33,654 nucleotides of DNA from Phycisphaerae bacterium (lineage in GTDB: Bacteria > Planctomycetota > Phycisphaerae > UBA1845 > JAFGLZ01): positions 1 to 33,654 of the forward strand of contig JAFGLZ010000001.1 of NCBI GenBank assembly GCA_016927755.1. The letters run 5' to 3'. Below the pieces are notes generated by a model. The model was not told where the DNA came from. It made no database searches and saw nothing but the letters and a program-made list of their open reading frames with translations. Every line of letters begins with the position of its first letter. Within the stretch, counting starts at the first letter, position 1. The translations under genes and the position numbers were made by a program. Below are positions 1 through 7,958 of the stretch, piece after piece.

Positions 1-843
1 GCTCTGCGGGGTCAGGTCACAGGGATCGTTGACGTAGTCGATGGCCAGGAAGCGTCGTCTCCTTCCCTTCCGGACGGCCGCCAGCTCGGTCGAGAAGAAG
101 TTCATGTGGGTGGTCCTGGCGATGCGCCAGGAAACGCGACAGAGCGTCGCCAGGCCGTAGGCCTCGTATTCGTCGGTGGTGACGCAGGCGTAGTGCTCGG
201 TGGTCGTGTCCCACCAGCACAGGATCACCTGCCCGAGGACGTTGAAGACACGAAACCAGCCCATCCGGTGGCCAAACCATTCGGGGGCCACGAGCGCCTG
301 GAGTAGGAAGTCATCCCCGCGGTCGTAGCGTCGCGCCCTTGCGATTTCCTTGACGGTGCCGGCGTTGGCCTTGGCGATGCCCTGCTTGCCGTAGCCTCGG
401 GCCGGCTTGATGATGAAGGGGCGCCCAAGCCGCTTGCGCTCGGTGGGGGTCAGTCGGAAGTCCGACGGCTCCCAGTTTCTCACGACGACGGTCGGAGGGA
501 CGGGGATTCCCTCGCGCTCGAACCGATAGTGGAGCCTGGCTTTGTCGAGTCCGAGCTTGGCGTTGTCGGGCTCGTTGACGACAAAGGCGCCCTGGTCCTT
601 GGTGGCGTATGCCAGTCGGTGATAGGCGTCAGAGTCGTCCTCGTAGTCGGCCTGGAGGTCGAGATACAGGCCGACGGAGGTTCTCCCGGACTCGACCGCG
701 CTGATCATGCGATAAACGGCGGCGTCCTTGCAGACGACGCAGGAGAGATTCCGCAGGGCGCAGTGTTTCCGGACGATGTCCAGGAAGGGCTCGTCTGGCC
801 ACGGTCCCCACCCGATACAGAAGTCGATGGCGCGATTCGGCAC
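1..843 (-). CDS. RimK-like ATP-grasp family protein, C-terminus cut by the window edge
   Basis: Reading the minus strand from a GTG at 843 gives 281 codons without a stop up to base 1, so the C-terminus is missing. Residues 90-120 have the usual pre-ATP-grasp pattern (N-E-P-D-N-A-K, then DKARLHYRFEREGIPVPPT). Residues 142-151 hold the nucleotide-binding lysine (FIIKPARGYG, K146). Residues 265-273 hold the late metal-binding region (FLAIDYVND). ATP-grasp enzymes of this kind join a carboxylate to an amine or thiol through an acyl-phosphate; the substrate here is unknown. The gene starts 26 bp after the STAS gene stop, so the two are probably co-transcribed. The GTG is preceded by a weak GGGGAA; no ATG start is available nearby. 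The family assignment is firm, the precise function is not. Confidence 0.8.
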   Translation of the reverse strand, partial: MPNRAIDFCIGWGPWPDEPFLDIVRKHCALRNLSCVVCKDAAVYRMISAVESGRTSVGLYLDLQADYEDDSDAYHRLAYATKDQGAFVVNEPDNAKLGLDKARLHYRFEREGIPVPPTVVVRNWEPSDFRLTPTERKRLGRPFIIKPARGYGKQGIAKANAGTVKEIARARRYDRGDDFLLQALVAPEWFGHRMGWFRVFNVLGQVILCWWDTTTEHYACVTTDEYEAYGLATLCRVSWRIARTTHMNFFSTELAAVRKGRRRRFLAIDYVNDPCDLTPQS

Positions 844-869
844 GTGCGGTTCCCCGATTTCGGTCGCCG

Positions 870-1229
870 CTAGTTCTCTGCTCCGTCTCGAGGGCGAAAG
901 GCCAAACGAGCCCGGTTCACATCGGGATAGACGGAGAAGAGCTTCTCCAGCCCCGTGAGTTGGAGGACCTCCATCACCGCGCTCTTGACGGCGGCGATCT
1001 TGACGTCGCCCCCGCGTCTGCGCAGCTTCGAATGGATTCGGATCAGCACGCCCAGCCCATAGCTCGAGACGTAGCCCAGATTGGAGCAGTCAACGATGAT
1101 CTTGGTCAGGCCGCTGTCGATGAGCTGCTGAAGATCCCCGACGAACTGGTCGGCCGTCTGGGCGCTGAGCCCGCCATCGGCGCTGACGATCAAGACGTCC
1201 TTGTCGACCTCGTGGTAGTAGAACTCCAT
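870..1229 (-). CDS. STAS-domain protein (anti-sigma factor antagonist type)
   Basis: This 119-aa cytoplasmic protein consists of one STAS domain, as in SpoIIAA/RsbV. Residues 45-60 (IIVDCSNLGYVSSYGL) correspond to the strand and loop that normally carry the phosphorylated Ser/Thr; S55 or S56 is the candidate. STAS antagonists release a sigma factor by binding its anti-sigma kinase, but no such kinase or sigma factor lies in this window. The ATG at 1229 is chosen because AGGAGAT sits 5-7 bp upstream and the protein then starts directly with the domain. The same frame remains open far upstream, but that stretch is Arg/Ser-rich and not protein-like. The next gene, ATP-grasp, follows after 26 bp and probably shares its transcript. 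Confidence 0.88.
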   Translation of the reverse strand: MEFYYHEVDKDVLIVSADGGLSAQTADQFVGDLQQLIDSGLTKIIVDCSNLGYVSSYGLGVLIRIHSKLRRRGGDVKIAAVKSAVMEVLQLTGLEKLFSVYPDVNRARLAFRPRDGAEN

Positions 1230-1277
1230 CGGGATCTCCTTGTCTCGATCGCGACCGGGAGCCACGGAACTGCGTGC

Positions 1278-1307
1278 ATGATAGCGGCGCGCGCCCCTCG
1301 TTGTCAG
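1278..1307 (-). promoter_or_regulatory. Candidate sigma70-type promoter for the STAS/ATP-grasp pair
   Basis: On the minus strand CTGACA (1302-1307) and TATCAT (1278-1283) are separated by 18 bp. The predicted start of transcription is about 40 bp before the STAS start codon. Seen by eye only. Confidence 0.4.
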
Positions 1308-1503
1308 GTATTCTCTTCCATTCTCTCGGCGCGGGGGCGCGGAGCGGTTGCGGTCGGTGGCGTGCCTGGTAAGCTGTGGTTGGGGTCGATTTCGGGACCC
1401 CGTCGATCGCCGCACGGTCGCCGGCGTTTCGCACTTTGACGGCCGCTCCAAACCACGTCTCGGGACACCAGTGTAATCGGTCGGTCGGTCAAGGAGTACC
1501 ACG

Positions 1504-2589
1504 ATGTTCCGCAAACGACACCCCCCCGCCGGCGCTCGACCCGGGACCTTGGTCATCAATGGCGATGCGTCGAAGCCGACGGTCCGGGTCATGGAGTACA
1601 CGGCGGAGGCCGTCCAGGAGCACGAGCTCGCGGACGTGCAAGAGCTACGCGGGCTGCTGGCAAGGGACTCGCTGAGCTGGATCGACGTTGAGGGCCTGGG
1701 TGACGAGCAAGTGCTTCGATCCATCGCCGACATCTTCGAGCTCCACCCGCTGGCGCTAGAGGACGTGGTCAACGTGCCGCAGCGGCCCAAGGTCGAGAAC
1801 TATGAGAAGCATCTGCTGTACATCACGCGGATGGCGATTCTGGACGATGCGTACGCGATTCATGCCCAGCAGATCAGCATCTACCTCGGCCCGAATTTCG
1901 TCCTGACGTTCCAAGAGGATCACCAGGACGTCCTGGATCCCGTCCGGACCCGCCTGCGCCAGGGCAAGGGCCCGATTCGCAAGTCCGGCCCAGACTATCT
2001 CGCCTATGCTATCATCGACGCCGTCATCGACGCGTATTACCCGATTCTGGAGTCGTACGGGGAGATTCTGGAGTCGCTCGAAGACGAGATCGTCGAGCAA
2101 CCCCGGCGTTCGATCCTGAGGCGAATTCATCAGATGAAGCGGGAGCTGCTGTCGGTTCGGCGGGCGATCTGGCCGCAGCGCGAGGCCATCAACTCGCTCA
2201 TCCGCGATGAGAATCCCCTGATCAGCGACGCGGTCCGCGTGTACCTTCGGGACTGCTACGACCATTGCATCCAGATCATTGACGTCGTGGAGACGTATCG
2301 GGAGCTGGCCAGCGGGCTGATGGACGTTTACCTGTCGAGCCTGGGCAACCGGACGAACGACGTGATGAAGGTGCTGACGATCATGGCGAGCATCTTCATC
2401 CCGCTGACGTTCATGGCGGGTGTCTACGGCATGAATTTCGAGCACATGCCGGAACTCAGGACGAGGTACGGGTATCCCGTGCTGATGGCGGCGATGATCG
2501 CGGTTGCCGTCGGGATGGTCATGTTCTTCCGGCGTAAGGGGTGGCTAGGAGAGGAGAGATCAAGCACTGGCGATGACGTCCCGTCGTGA
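1504..2589 (+). CDS. corA: CorA family magnesium/cobalt transporter
   Basis: A 361-aa inner-membrane channel protein for Mg2+/Co2+. The long cytoplasmic N-terminal domain (about 1-285) is followed by two membrane segments near 291-308 and 324-343. The family signature GMN occurs at 309-311 (VYGMNFEHMPEL), exactly at the end of the first membrane helix. Length and layout match the CorA family. The ATG at 1504 has AAGGAG 6-8 bp upstream. The gene is divergent from the STAS gene and its last 30 bp overlap the 3' end of the facing gene at 2560-3426 (tail to tail). No neighbour suggests more than general ion homeostasis. Confidence 0.95.
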   Translation: MFRKRHPPAGARPGTLVINGDASKPTVRVMEYTAEAVQEHELADVQELRGLLARDSLSWIDVEGLGDEQVLRSIADIFELHPLALEDVVNVPQRPKVENYEKHLLYITRMAILDDAYAIHAQQISIYLGPNFVLTFQEDHQDVLDPVRTRLRQGKGPIRKSGPDYLAYAIIDAVIDAYYPILESYGEILESLEDEIVEQPRRSILRRIHQMKRELLSVRRAIWPQREAINSLIRDENPLISDAVRVYLRDCYDHCIQIIDVVETYRELASGLMDVYLSSLGNRTNDVMKVLTIMASIFIPLTFMAGVYGMNFEHMPELRTRYGYPVLMAAMIAVAVGMVMFFRRKGWLGEERSSTGDDVPS

Positions 2590-3426
2590 GCCGGCGGATG
2601 GGGGTCGTCGATCATGGGGATGTTCGGTGGCGGGGAAGATGATGATCTCGCTGGGCATGCAGTCGGCGGGGAACCGCAATTGGTAGTTCGCCTCGGCGAG
2701 CCACAGGATGTCCTCCGCGACGGTCCTGAAGGCGGGCGGGGTGTCGGGGGATTTTTTGACGTCCGCGATGGTCTTGCGGAGCAGGTCCAGGCCGAACCGG
2801 TCGCCCAGCAGATCGAAGGCGCGACGAACGAGGGGCTCGTGAGCGCCCATGTCGATCAGTTTGCGGAGCAGCAGCCGCTTGTCCAACTCGCGATCGGCCG
2901 CTGGCCTGGCAGTGTACGCGTATCGAGGCGGGGGATCGAACGCGATCGCGCCGCGGGGATCGATCAACCCCCTTCGGAACACGATGGACGACAGATGCCC
3001 CTCGCCTGTGGCGCGCAGGCTCAACAGGAATCGAACGGATCCCGCGGGAACATCCCTCTGATCGGGGTGCAGCACGATTGACGGGTTGAAGAGCGCCGCC
3101 GACTCGATGGCGTATTCCATGGTGAAGAAGGCGCCGATCAGCAACTGCCGCTCCTCGGACGTCGGCCGGGCGGACTGAAGGTATCGAGCAACCTCGCGGT
3201 AGTTGTCCCTCCAGAGGTCCCGAATCGCCCGATGGCGGTGAGAGAAGCTGTCGTGCACTTGGGCCAGAAGCGGGGAGATCTCCTCCTCAGGAACGGCCAT
3301 CAGCCGTTTGAGTATGGATCGGATGCGTTTGGGGCTCTTGAAGTCCAGGTAGCGGGTGATGACGCGCTTGTCGTCGGACAGCAGGCGCTCTGGACGCCGG
3401 GTCACGTGTAGGGTTGCCGTCTCCAT
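2560..3426 (-). CDS. GH130-associated N-terminal domain protein lacking the glycosidase propeller
   Basis: This 288-aa protein looks like the N-terminal half of the larger GH130-type glycosidases (COG2152 group). Recognisable stretches are DDKRVITRYLDF at the start, then FSHRHRAI, LIGAFFTMEYAIESAALFNPSIV, VRFLLSLRATGEGHLSSIVFR and SEIIIFPATE near 260. In full-length relatives, as recalled, the five-bladed catalytic propeller begins just after the last of these. Here the protein ends after about 20 unrelated residues, and the DNA beyond is the antisense of intact corA, so no hidden catalytic half follows. It may be a truncated gene or a free-standing module. Its start is 29 bp behind the stop of the ABC exporter gene, so it is probably the second gene of that operon. 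No signal peptide is seen. Homology is from memory and not searched. Confidence 0.72.
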   Translation of the reverse strand: METATLHVTRRPERLLSDDKRVITRYLDFKSPKRIRSILKRLMAVPEEEISPLLAQVHDSFSHRHRAIRDLWRDNYREVARYLQSARPTSEERQLLIGAFFTMEYAIESAALFNPSIVLHPDQRDVPAGSVRFLLSLRATGEGHLSSIVFRRGLIDPRGAIAFDPPPRYAYTARPAADRELDKRLLLRKLIDMGAHEPLVRRAFDLLGDRFGLDLLRKTIADVKKSPDTPPAFRTVAEDILWLAEANYQLRFPADCMPSEIIIFPATEHPHDRRPPSAGSRRDVIASA

Positions 3427-3455
3427 ATCGAGGCTCCCCGGGCCGCGAGCCCCCC

Positions 3456-6305
3456 CTACCAGTAGATGAATCGTTCGAACAGGCCCCGCTCGGCCTCGGG
3501 CAGGGCGTCGACGTCGGGGATGAGGTATCGGTTCTCATCGACGTCGAGGAGCATCATGCCGTGATCGCCGTAGTCCTGGGCGGAGTCTTGCGTGTAGCGC
3601 ATGACGAACTCGATTCGGCGCAGATCTGTCTGGACCGTGAAGGCCAGGAAGTTCTGGAACTGATAGATGCCCTCGATCCGTTCGATCGTGTGAACGAAGT
3701 ATCGGCGCAGGAGGGCATCGGAGATGAGTTGCTGGGCCTCGGTGGGCCACTCGTCGAGACAGCGAATGAGGCCGACCTCCTGGTCGCGGTCCTCTGCGTC
3801 GATGTAACGGAGGCTGACGTACCGCCGCGGGTGCCTCACGGGCATGCATCGAAGGGGGAAGACGCCGTGGTAGATCCGCTCGTTGAGGACGGTGACGTGA
3901 AGCGCGCCGAAGTTGCCCAGATGAATCCGCGCGATCTCCGGGTTGAGCCAGCGGGGGTGATGGCTGCCGACGGGGGCCAGACCCGTCTCGGGATCGATCT
4001 TGCTGGCGGCCAGGCGTTCCTGAACGGGCGCGACGGAATCCTCGACGGCCAACTGATCGACGCTCTTCTGTCCGCTGGTGGCGGATTGCAGCTTGACGAA
4101 TCGGGCGTACTTTCCCTTTAGTTTCATCAGCTCAGCGTGGGTGCCCTGTTCGGCGAGGCGCCCTTCCTCGATGACGAGGATCTTGTCGCAGTTGCGGAGC
4201 GTCGACAGACGGTGGGCGATAATAATGCTCGTGCGGTCCTGGACCAACTCCTCCAGGGCCCGCTGGATGGCCAGCTCGGACTCGCTGTCGACGCTGCTGG
4301 TCGCCTCGTCGAGGATCAGGACGCGAGGATCGCAGAGGAGCGCCCTGGCGATGCTGAGCCGCTGCCGCTCGCCACCGGACAGGCCCGCCCCTCGCTCTCC
4401 CACCCATGTGTCGTAGCCGTGGTATTGCCTGAGCAGGAAGTCGTGCGCGTTGGCGGCGCGGCAAGCGGCGATCCCCTGTTCCTCCGTGGCGTCCCCCCGT
4501 CCGTAGACGAGGTTGGCCCAGATGGTGCCGCGGAACAGGAACGGCTCCTGGAGCACCACGCCCACCTGCTGGCGGAGCTCGTCCAGCGAGGCGCTGCGGA
4601 TGTCGACCCCGTCGATGAGTATCTGCCCTTCGTCCACGTCGTAGAATCGGGAGATGAGGTTGACGATGGTCGTCTTGCCGGACCCGCTCCGGCCGACGAT
4701 ACCGAGGGTCTGTCCGGGCGGGATGTCCAGGGTCAGATCCTTGAGGACGGGGATCTGGCGGCTGTAGCCGAAGGTGACGTTCTTGAACTCGATGCGCCCC
4801 TGAATGGCGGACAGGGCGACGATCGTGTCGCTCTCAGGCACGGCGATGGGTGTGTCGAGGACCTCGAAGATGCGGTGGATTTGCGTGCTGAACTGGGTGA
4901 CCCAATTCGTCAGGTTGGTCAGGCTGGCCAGCGGGCCGTAGAACATGGCGAGATAGCCGAAGAACGCCATGAGGGTACCCAAGCTGAGCTGCTGATTGAG
5001 GACGCGTCCGCCGCCCAGGTACCAGACGAGCCATCCGCCGACCTGGAAGAGCACGCCCATGATCGGGGTGAAGGTCGCGGCGGCGGTATCGACGCGGCGC
5101 CGTGCATCGCGGAGCATCGCGCTGGAGGACTGGAAGCGTTCCAGCTCTCGATCCTCCTGGGCGAAAGCCTTGACGACCCGGATGCCCGAGAGCATTCCGC
5201 TGAGCATGCCGGCTTGCTTGCTGGACCGATCGTAGAACCGATTGTAGTGAGGGCGGACGAAGCGGTAGAAGAACAGGGAGCCGAGGACGACGAGGGGCGC
5301 GGGAATCAGCGTCCAGATGGCCAGTGACGGCGCCAGTCCGAACATGAGAATGGCCGAGAAGAGCACCATCAGGATCTGCATGACGAACCCGGCCGTCAGG
5401 TGGCTCATGAAGCTCTGGACGGCCTCGGTGTCGTAGGCGACCCTGCCGACGAGGGAGCCGACCTGCTGTTTGTCGTAGAAGCTCAGGCCCAGTTGCTGCA
5501 GATGGCTCACGAGTCGCCCGCGGATATCGTAGGTAATGGAGGTTCCGACTCGGCTGGCGACGCGACCGTTGAAGAGCGTGATGGTGGCCCTGCATATCTG
5601 GACGAGCGCCAGGACGGCGACGACGACCATGAGGAGGTGGGCGCGCTCTGCCAGGGGCTTGGCGACGTCGGCGGCGCCCGGGACGGGCTCGATCTTGAGC
5701 ACGTTATCGACGAGGTGCTTGGTGAGCAGCGGCCCGATCATGTCGAGCGTGATGCCCACGAACAGAAGGATCATCATGACCGTGGCCATCGGCCAGTAGG
5801 GCTTCATGAGCTGCAGCACGCGGACCATGGCGGCCCCGCGATCGATGCAGCGGGGGCAGGTCTCACCCGGGAATTGGAGGGTCAATCCACACGAGGAACA
5901 CCGTCGGGGATCGGTTTCGTCCTCGGCTTCGAGGACGATCTTCTCGCCCTGGCGGAGCTGCTCGAGGCGTCTTGCGAGCCGTCCGAACCAATATTTGCGT
6001 CGATTGCTGTAGCGGACGAGATCGATCCAGACGCCCTCGACCTTCGCCTGGAGCAGGCCGGCGCCCACGGCGGCGAGGGTGCGGAACTCCGAGACCTCGC
6101 TCATCTTGACCGCCACGATCGGCTGGGTAGGGTTCGACTCACTGAAGACCCACACGCCGTCGCTGGTGGCGACAATCCACTGTCCGCCGTATCTGCCCTG
6201 CAGGTTGATGTCGCTCGAAACGGCGAGGACAACGTCTTCTTGTCGAACGCCCGCGGCTTTGAGCCCCTCGGCCATGGATGGTGGGATGTCAGACCTGAGT
6301 CTCAT
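3456..6305 (-). CDS. ABC exporter with PH-like region, zinc ribbon and C-terminal DUF1854 domain
   Basis: A 949-aa fused permease/ATPase in the inner membrane. Residues 20-118 look like a small beta-rich PH-like domain. Cysteines 136/139 and 150/153 (CSSC, CPRC) form a zinc ribbon. A type I exporter membrane domain of six helices follows at about 165-480. The ATPase domain has Walker A at 538-545 (GRSGSGKT), the signature LSGGERQR at 642-649, Walker B at 662-667 (VLILDE) and the H-loop H698. Residues from about 770 to 949 match DUF1854. DUF1854 is known, to my recollection, next to or fused with ABC exporters in cyanophycin-related clusters; no cyanophycin synthetase is present here. The start at 6305 gives the N-terminal domain intact; its ribosome site is weak. 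The frame stays open further upstream into the DHH gene, which is not used. Substrate unknown. Confidence 0.88.
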   Translation of the reverse strand: MRLRSDIPPSMAEGLKAAGVRQEDVVLAVSSDINLQGRYGGQWIVATSDGVWVFSESNPTQPIVAVKMSEVSEFRTLAAVGAGLLQAKVEGVWIDLVRYSNRRKYWFGRLARRLEQLRQGEKIVLEAEDETDPRRCSSCGLTLQFPGETCPRCIDRGAAMVRVLQLMKPYWPMATVMMILLFVGITLDMIGPLLTKHLVDNVLKIEPVPGAADVAKPLAERAHLLMVVVAVLALVQICRATITLFNGRVASRVGTSITYDIRGRLVSHLQQLGLSFYDKQQVGSLVGRVAYDTEAVQSFMSHLTAGFVMQILMVLFSAILMFGLAPSLAIWTLIPAPLVVLGSLFFYRFVRPHYNRFYDRSSKQAGMLSGMLSGIRVVKAFAQEDRELERFQSSSAMLRDARRRVDTAAATFTPIMGVLFQVGGWLVWYLGGGRVLNQQLSLGTLMAFFGYLAMFYGPLASLTNLTNWVTQFSTQIHRIFEVLDTPIAVPESDTIVALSAIQGRIEFKNVTFGYSRQIPVLKDLTLDIPPGQTLGIVGRSGSGKTTIVNLISRFYDVDEGQILIDGVDIRSASLDELRQQVGVVLQEPFLFRGTIWANLVYGRGDATEEQGIAACRAANAHDFLLRQYHGYDTWVGERGAGLSGGERQRLSIARALLCDPRVLILDEATSSVDSESELAIQRALEELVQDRTSIIIAHRLSTLRNCDKILVIEEGRLAEQGTHAELMKLKGKYARFVKLQSATSGQKSVDQLAVEDSVAPVQERLAASKIDPETGLAPVGSHHPRWLNPEIARIHLGNFGALHVTVLNERIYHGVFPLRCMPVRHPRRYVSLRYIDAEDRDQEVGLIRCLDEWPTEAQQLISDALLRRYFVHTIERIEGIYQFQNFLAFTVQTDLRRIEFVMRYTQDSAQDYGDHGMMLLDVDENRYLIPDVDALPEAERGLFERFIYW

Positions 6306-6374
6306 CGAAGAAGGTCCCGCCCGGTGTCGATCGCGCCGCCGGTGCTCCGCCGGCCGCGGCTTGGGATCATCACT

Positions 6375-6403
6375 CTCATAACAAATCCCCGGTGTGAGGA
6401 CAA
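6375..6403 (-). promoter_or_regulatory. Candidate promoter of the ABC exporter operon
   Basis: On the minus strand TTGTCC (6398-6403) and TATGAG (6375-6380) are 17 bp apart, placing a start of transcription about 63 bp before the exporter start codon, in the gap after the DHH gene. Confidence 0.4.
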
Positions 6404-6460
6404 CCGTCGGCGGATCACATTCGGCAAGGCGGGTCCATCGGTGCAATCCCCGCTGGCCTG

Positions 6461-7528
6461 CTAGAGGTGGTCGATGATCTCTCGCTTGGCGATCAGACGC
6501 ACGCCCCGCTGTCGATCGACGTGGCACGCGTCCAACCATTGGGTCCTGAGGCGATCTTGTATCTGCTCCGGGACCCTTCCCTCTCGGGCGACGCCGGCGA
6601 TCTTCCCGCCCGCTCGATGCCCGTGACCGCCTCCATGTCCGATGCCAGCCAGGGCGGATCGAACGAGTTCCGCGGCGTTTTCGGAGGCCCACTGGGCTCG
6701 AACCGACACGAGGAGATCCTGTCCGACCACGGCTCCGCAGAGGACGCGCTTGACGGACTCGCACCGAATGAGGAGGTCGGCCACCTCGCCGACCAGTTCG
6801 GGGCCCTCCGCGCGTGGCAGCAGGCAGACAACGGTGTCCTGATAGATGAAGGTCCGCTCGAGTGCAAGCACGAGATCGGCGAAGTAGGCCCGAGACAAAG
6901 GCGCGTTCTCGATCTCCGCGATCACGGCGGGATCCGCCGACGGCGTGAGCCACTGGATCGCCGAGTGGTCGAGCCGAGAGTGGTGCGTCTCATAGGCCTT
7001 TGTCTCCGTGCGAATGGCGTAGAGCAGCGCGGTGGCCAGCTTGCCGGGCGGCGCCAGGTCCTGCTCCTTCAGGTAGCTGGTGGCGATGCTGGCCGAGGCG
7101 GCGGCGCGAGGACGAAGATCCTGGAACGGCAGTTTGGCACGGCGTCCCGTGGACAGATGGTGATCGATGACGGCGATCGGCCTGGCCGTGCGTTCGGAGA
7201 GGATGTGGTTGCTCGTCCCGTATCCGCAGTCCACCAGGATTACGGCGTCGTCGTCGGACGGCTCGAGGCCCTGCACGAGCTCGAGCGGCGGTTCGAGCCG
7301 CTTGATCATGTACCGGTTCTCGGCGCGTACGATCTCGCCGCCGGCGATTAGGCGAACCGGCTTGGCGAGCTTCTTCCGAATCAGCCAGCGAACGGCCCAC
7401 CCGGTGGCGATGGCGTCGGGGTCCGGGTTGTCGTGCGTAACGACCAGGATCTGAGAGTAGTCGGAGATCGCCTGCAGCAAGCGGTCCGAACGTTTGATGG
7501 GGTTCTTGCTCATGGCCGTGGCCGACAT
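6461..7528 (-). CDS. DHH/DHHA1 family phosphoesterase (NrnA-like)
   Basis: A 355-aa cytoplasmic Mn2+-dependent phosphoesterase of the group that degrades nano-RNA, cyclic dinucleotides or pAp. The first metal-binding motif is HDNPDPDA at 32-39, a second aspartate is D100, and the family motif DHH is at 122-124. The DHHA1 substrate-binding motif GGGHGHRAGG is at 299-308. The motif that usually reads TDT reads TET at 174-176, a conservative but unusual change. Length is typical. Two ATGs are possible (7528 and 7513), neither with a strong ribosome site; the longer one is given. The gene stands upstream of the ABC exporter with a 155-bp gap that holds its own promoter candidate, so co-regulation is uncertain. 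The exact substrate cannot be told from sequence. Confidence 0.88.
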   Translation of the reverse strand: MSATAMSKNPIKRSDRLLQAISDYSQILVVTHDNPDPDAIATGWAVRWLIRKKLAKPVRLIAGGEIVRAENRYMIKRLEPPLELVQGLEPSDDDAVILVDCGYGTSNHILSERTARPIAVIDHHLSTGRRAKLPFQDLRPRAAASASIATSYLKEQDLAPPGKLATALLYAIRTETKAYETHHSRLDHSAIQWLTPSADPAVIAEIENAPLSRAYFADLVLALERTFIYQDTVVCLLPRAEGPELVGEVADLLIRCESVKRVLCGAVVGQDLLVSVRAQWASENAAELVRSALAGIGHGGGHGHRAGGKIAGVAREGRVPEQIQDRLRTQWLDACHVDRQRGVRLIAKREIIDHL

Positions 7529-7751
7529 GGACGGTCGATGGCCCCCTCTTCTCGGTCGTCGAACTCGACCTTCAAGGGGACTGGTCTCGTACCACCTTGC
7601 CCCTTGGCTCGCGTTCTGTCAACGGGCGGGGGACTAGGGTGCGCGGTTCGTAGGGGGGGTGAGGACCCTCTCATGGGTGCGGCGGGCAAGGGGGCGCACG
7701 CGGCCCCGGTGAGCTGCAAGTGCGATTGGCGCGCCACCAGTGACGTCCGCA

Positions 7752-7871
7752 CTAGGCCTTGGGTTTTCTGCTCGCGGGTGACTTGGCTGGCTTGCGTTTC
7801 TTGGGTCGGCTCGGTCCTTTGGCCGTGCAGCCACACGAACCGCTCTTGTCTCGTTTCGTTCGACAGGGCAT
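7752..7871 (-). CDS. Small lysine-rich cysteine-containing protein (39 aa)
   Basis: A short frame that starts at ATG 7871 behind a strong GGAGG with 8-bp spacing and ends at TAG 7752. It begins MPCRTKRDKSGSCGCTAKG and ends with a Lys/Arg/Pro/Ser-rich tail (KKRKPAKSPASRKPKA), giving a strongly basic product with three cysteines. Nothing in it identifies a function; the tail resembles histone-H1-like or nucleic-acid-binding basic tails. It lies 87 bp after the PAD-like lipoprotein gene on the same strand. The strong ribosome site is the main argument that it is real. The 220 bp between it and the DHH gene hold no convincing gene. Confidence 0.45.
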   Translation of the reverse strand: MPCRTKRDKSGSCGCTAKGPSRPKKRKPAKSPASRKPKA

Positions 7872-7958
7872 TGGCTGAGCCTCCGTGGTCGCGGTTTTCT
7901 CCGTTCTTCTCGACGGCGCCGGCTGGGGTGCGTAGGCCGGAGCGATGCCGCCTTCGGA

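Noticed and set aside
1435..1477. Promoter for corA from TTGACG and TGTAAT
   Set aside because: The spacing between the two hexamers is about 30 bp, too large for a sigma70 promoter.
4137..6464. Two long plus-strand frames opposite the ABC exporter
   Set aside because: Their composition (Asp/Glu/Gly/Leu-rich, no motifs) is that of antisense shadows; the minus-strand exporter has all catalytic motifs.
6306..6953. Upstream extension of the ABC exporter frame
   Set aside because: The stretch overlaps the DHH gene in another frame and is Arg/Pro-rich; the recognisable protein begins near 6305.
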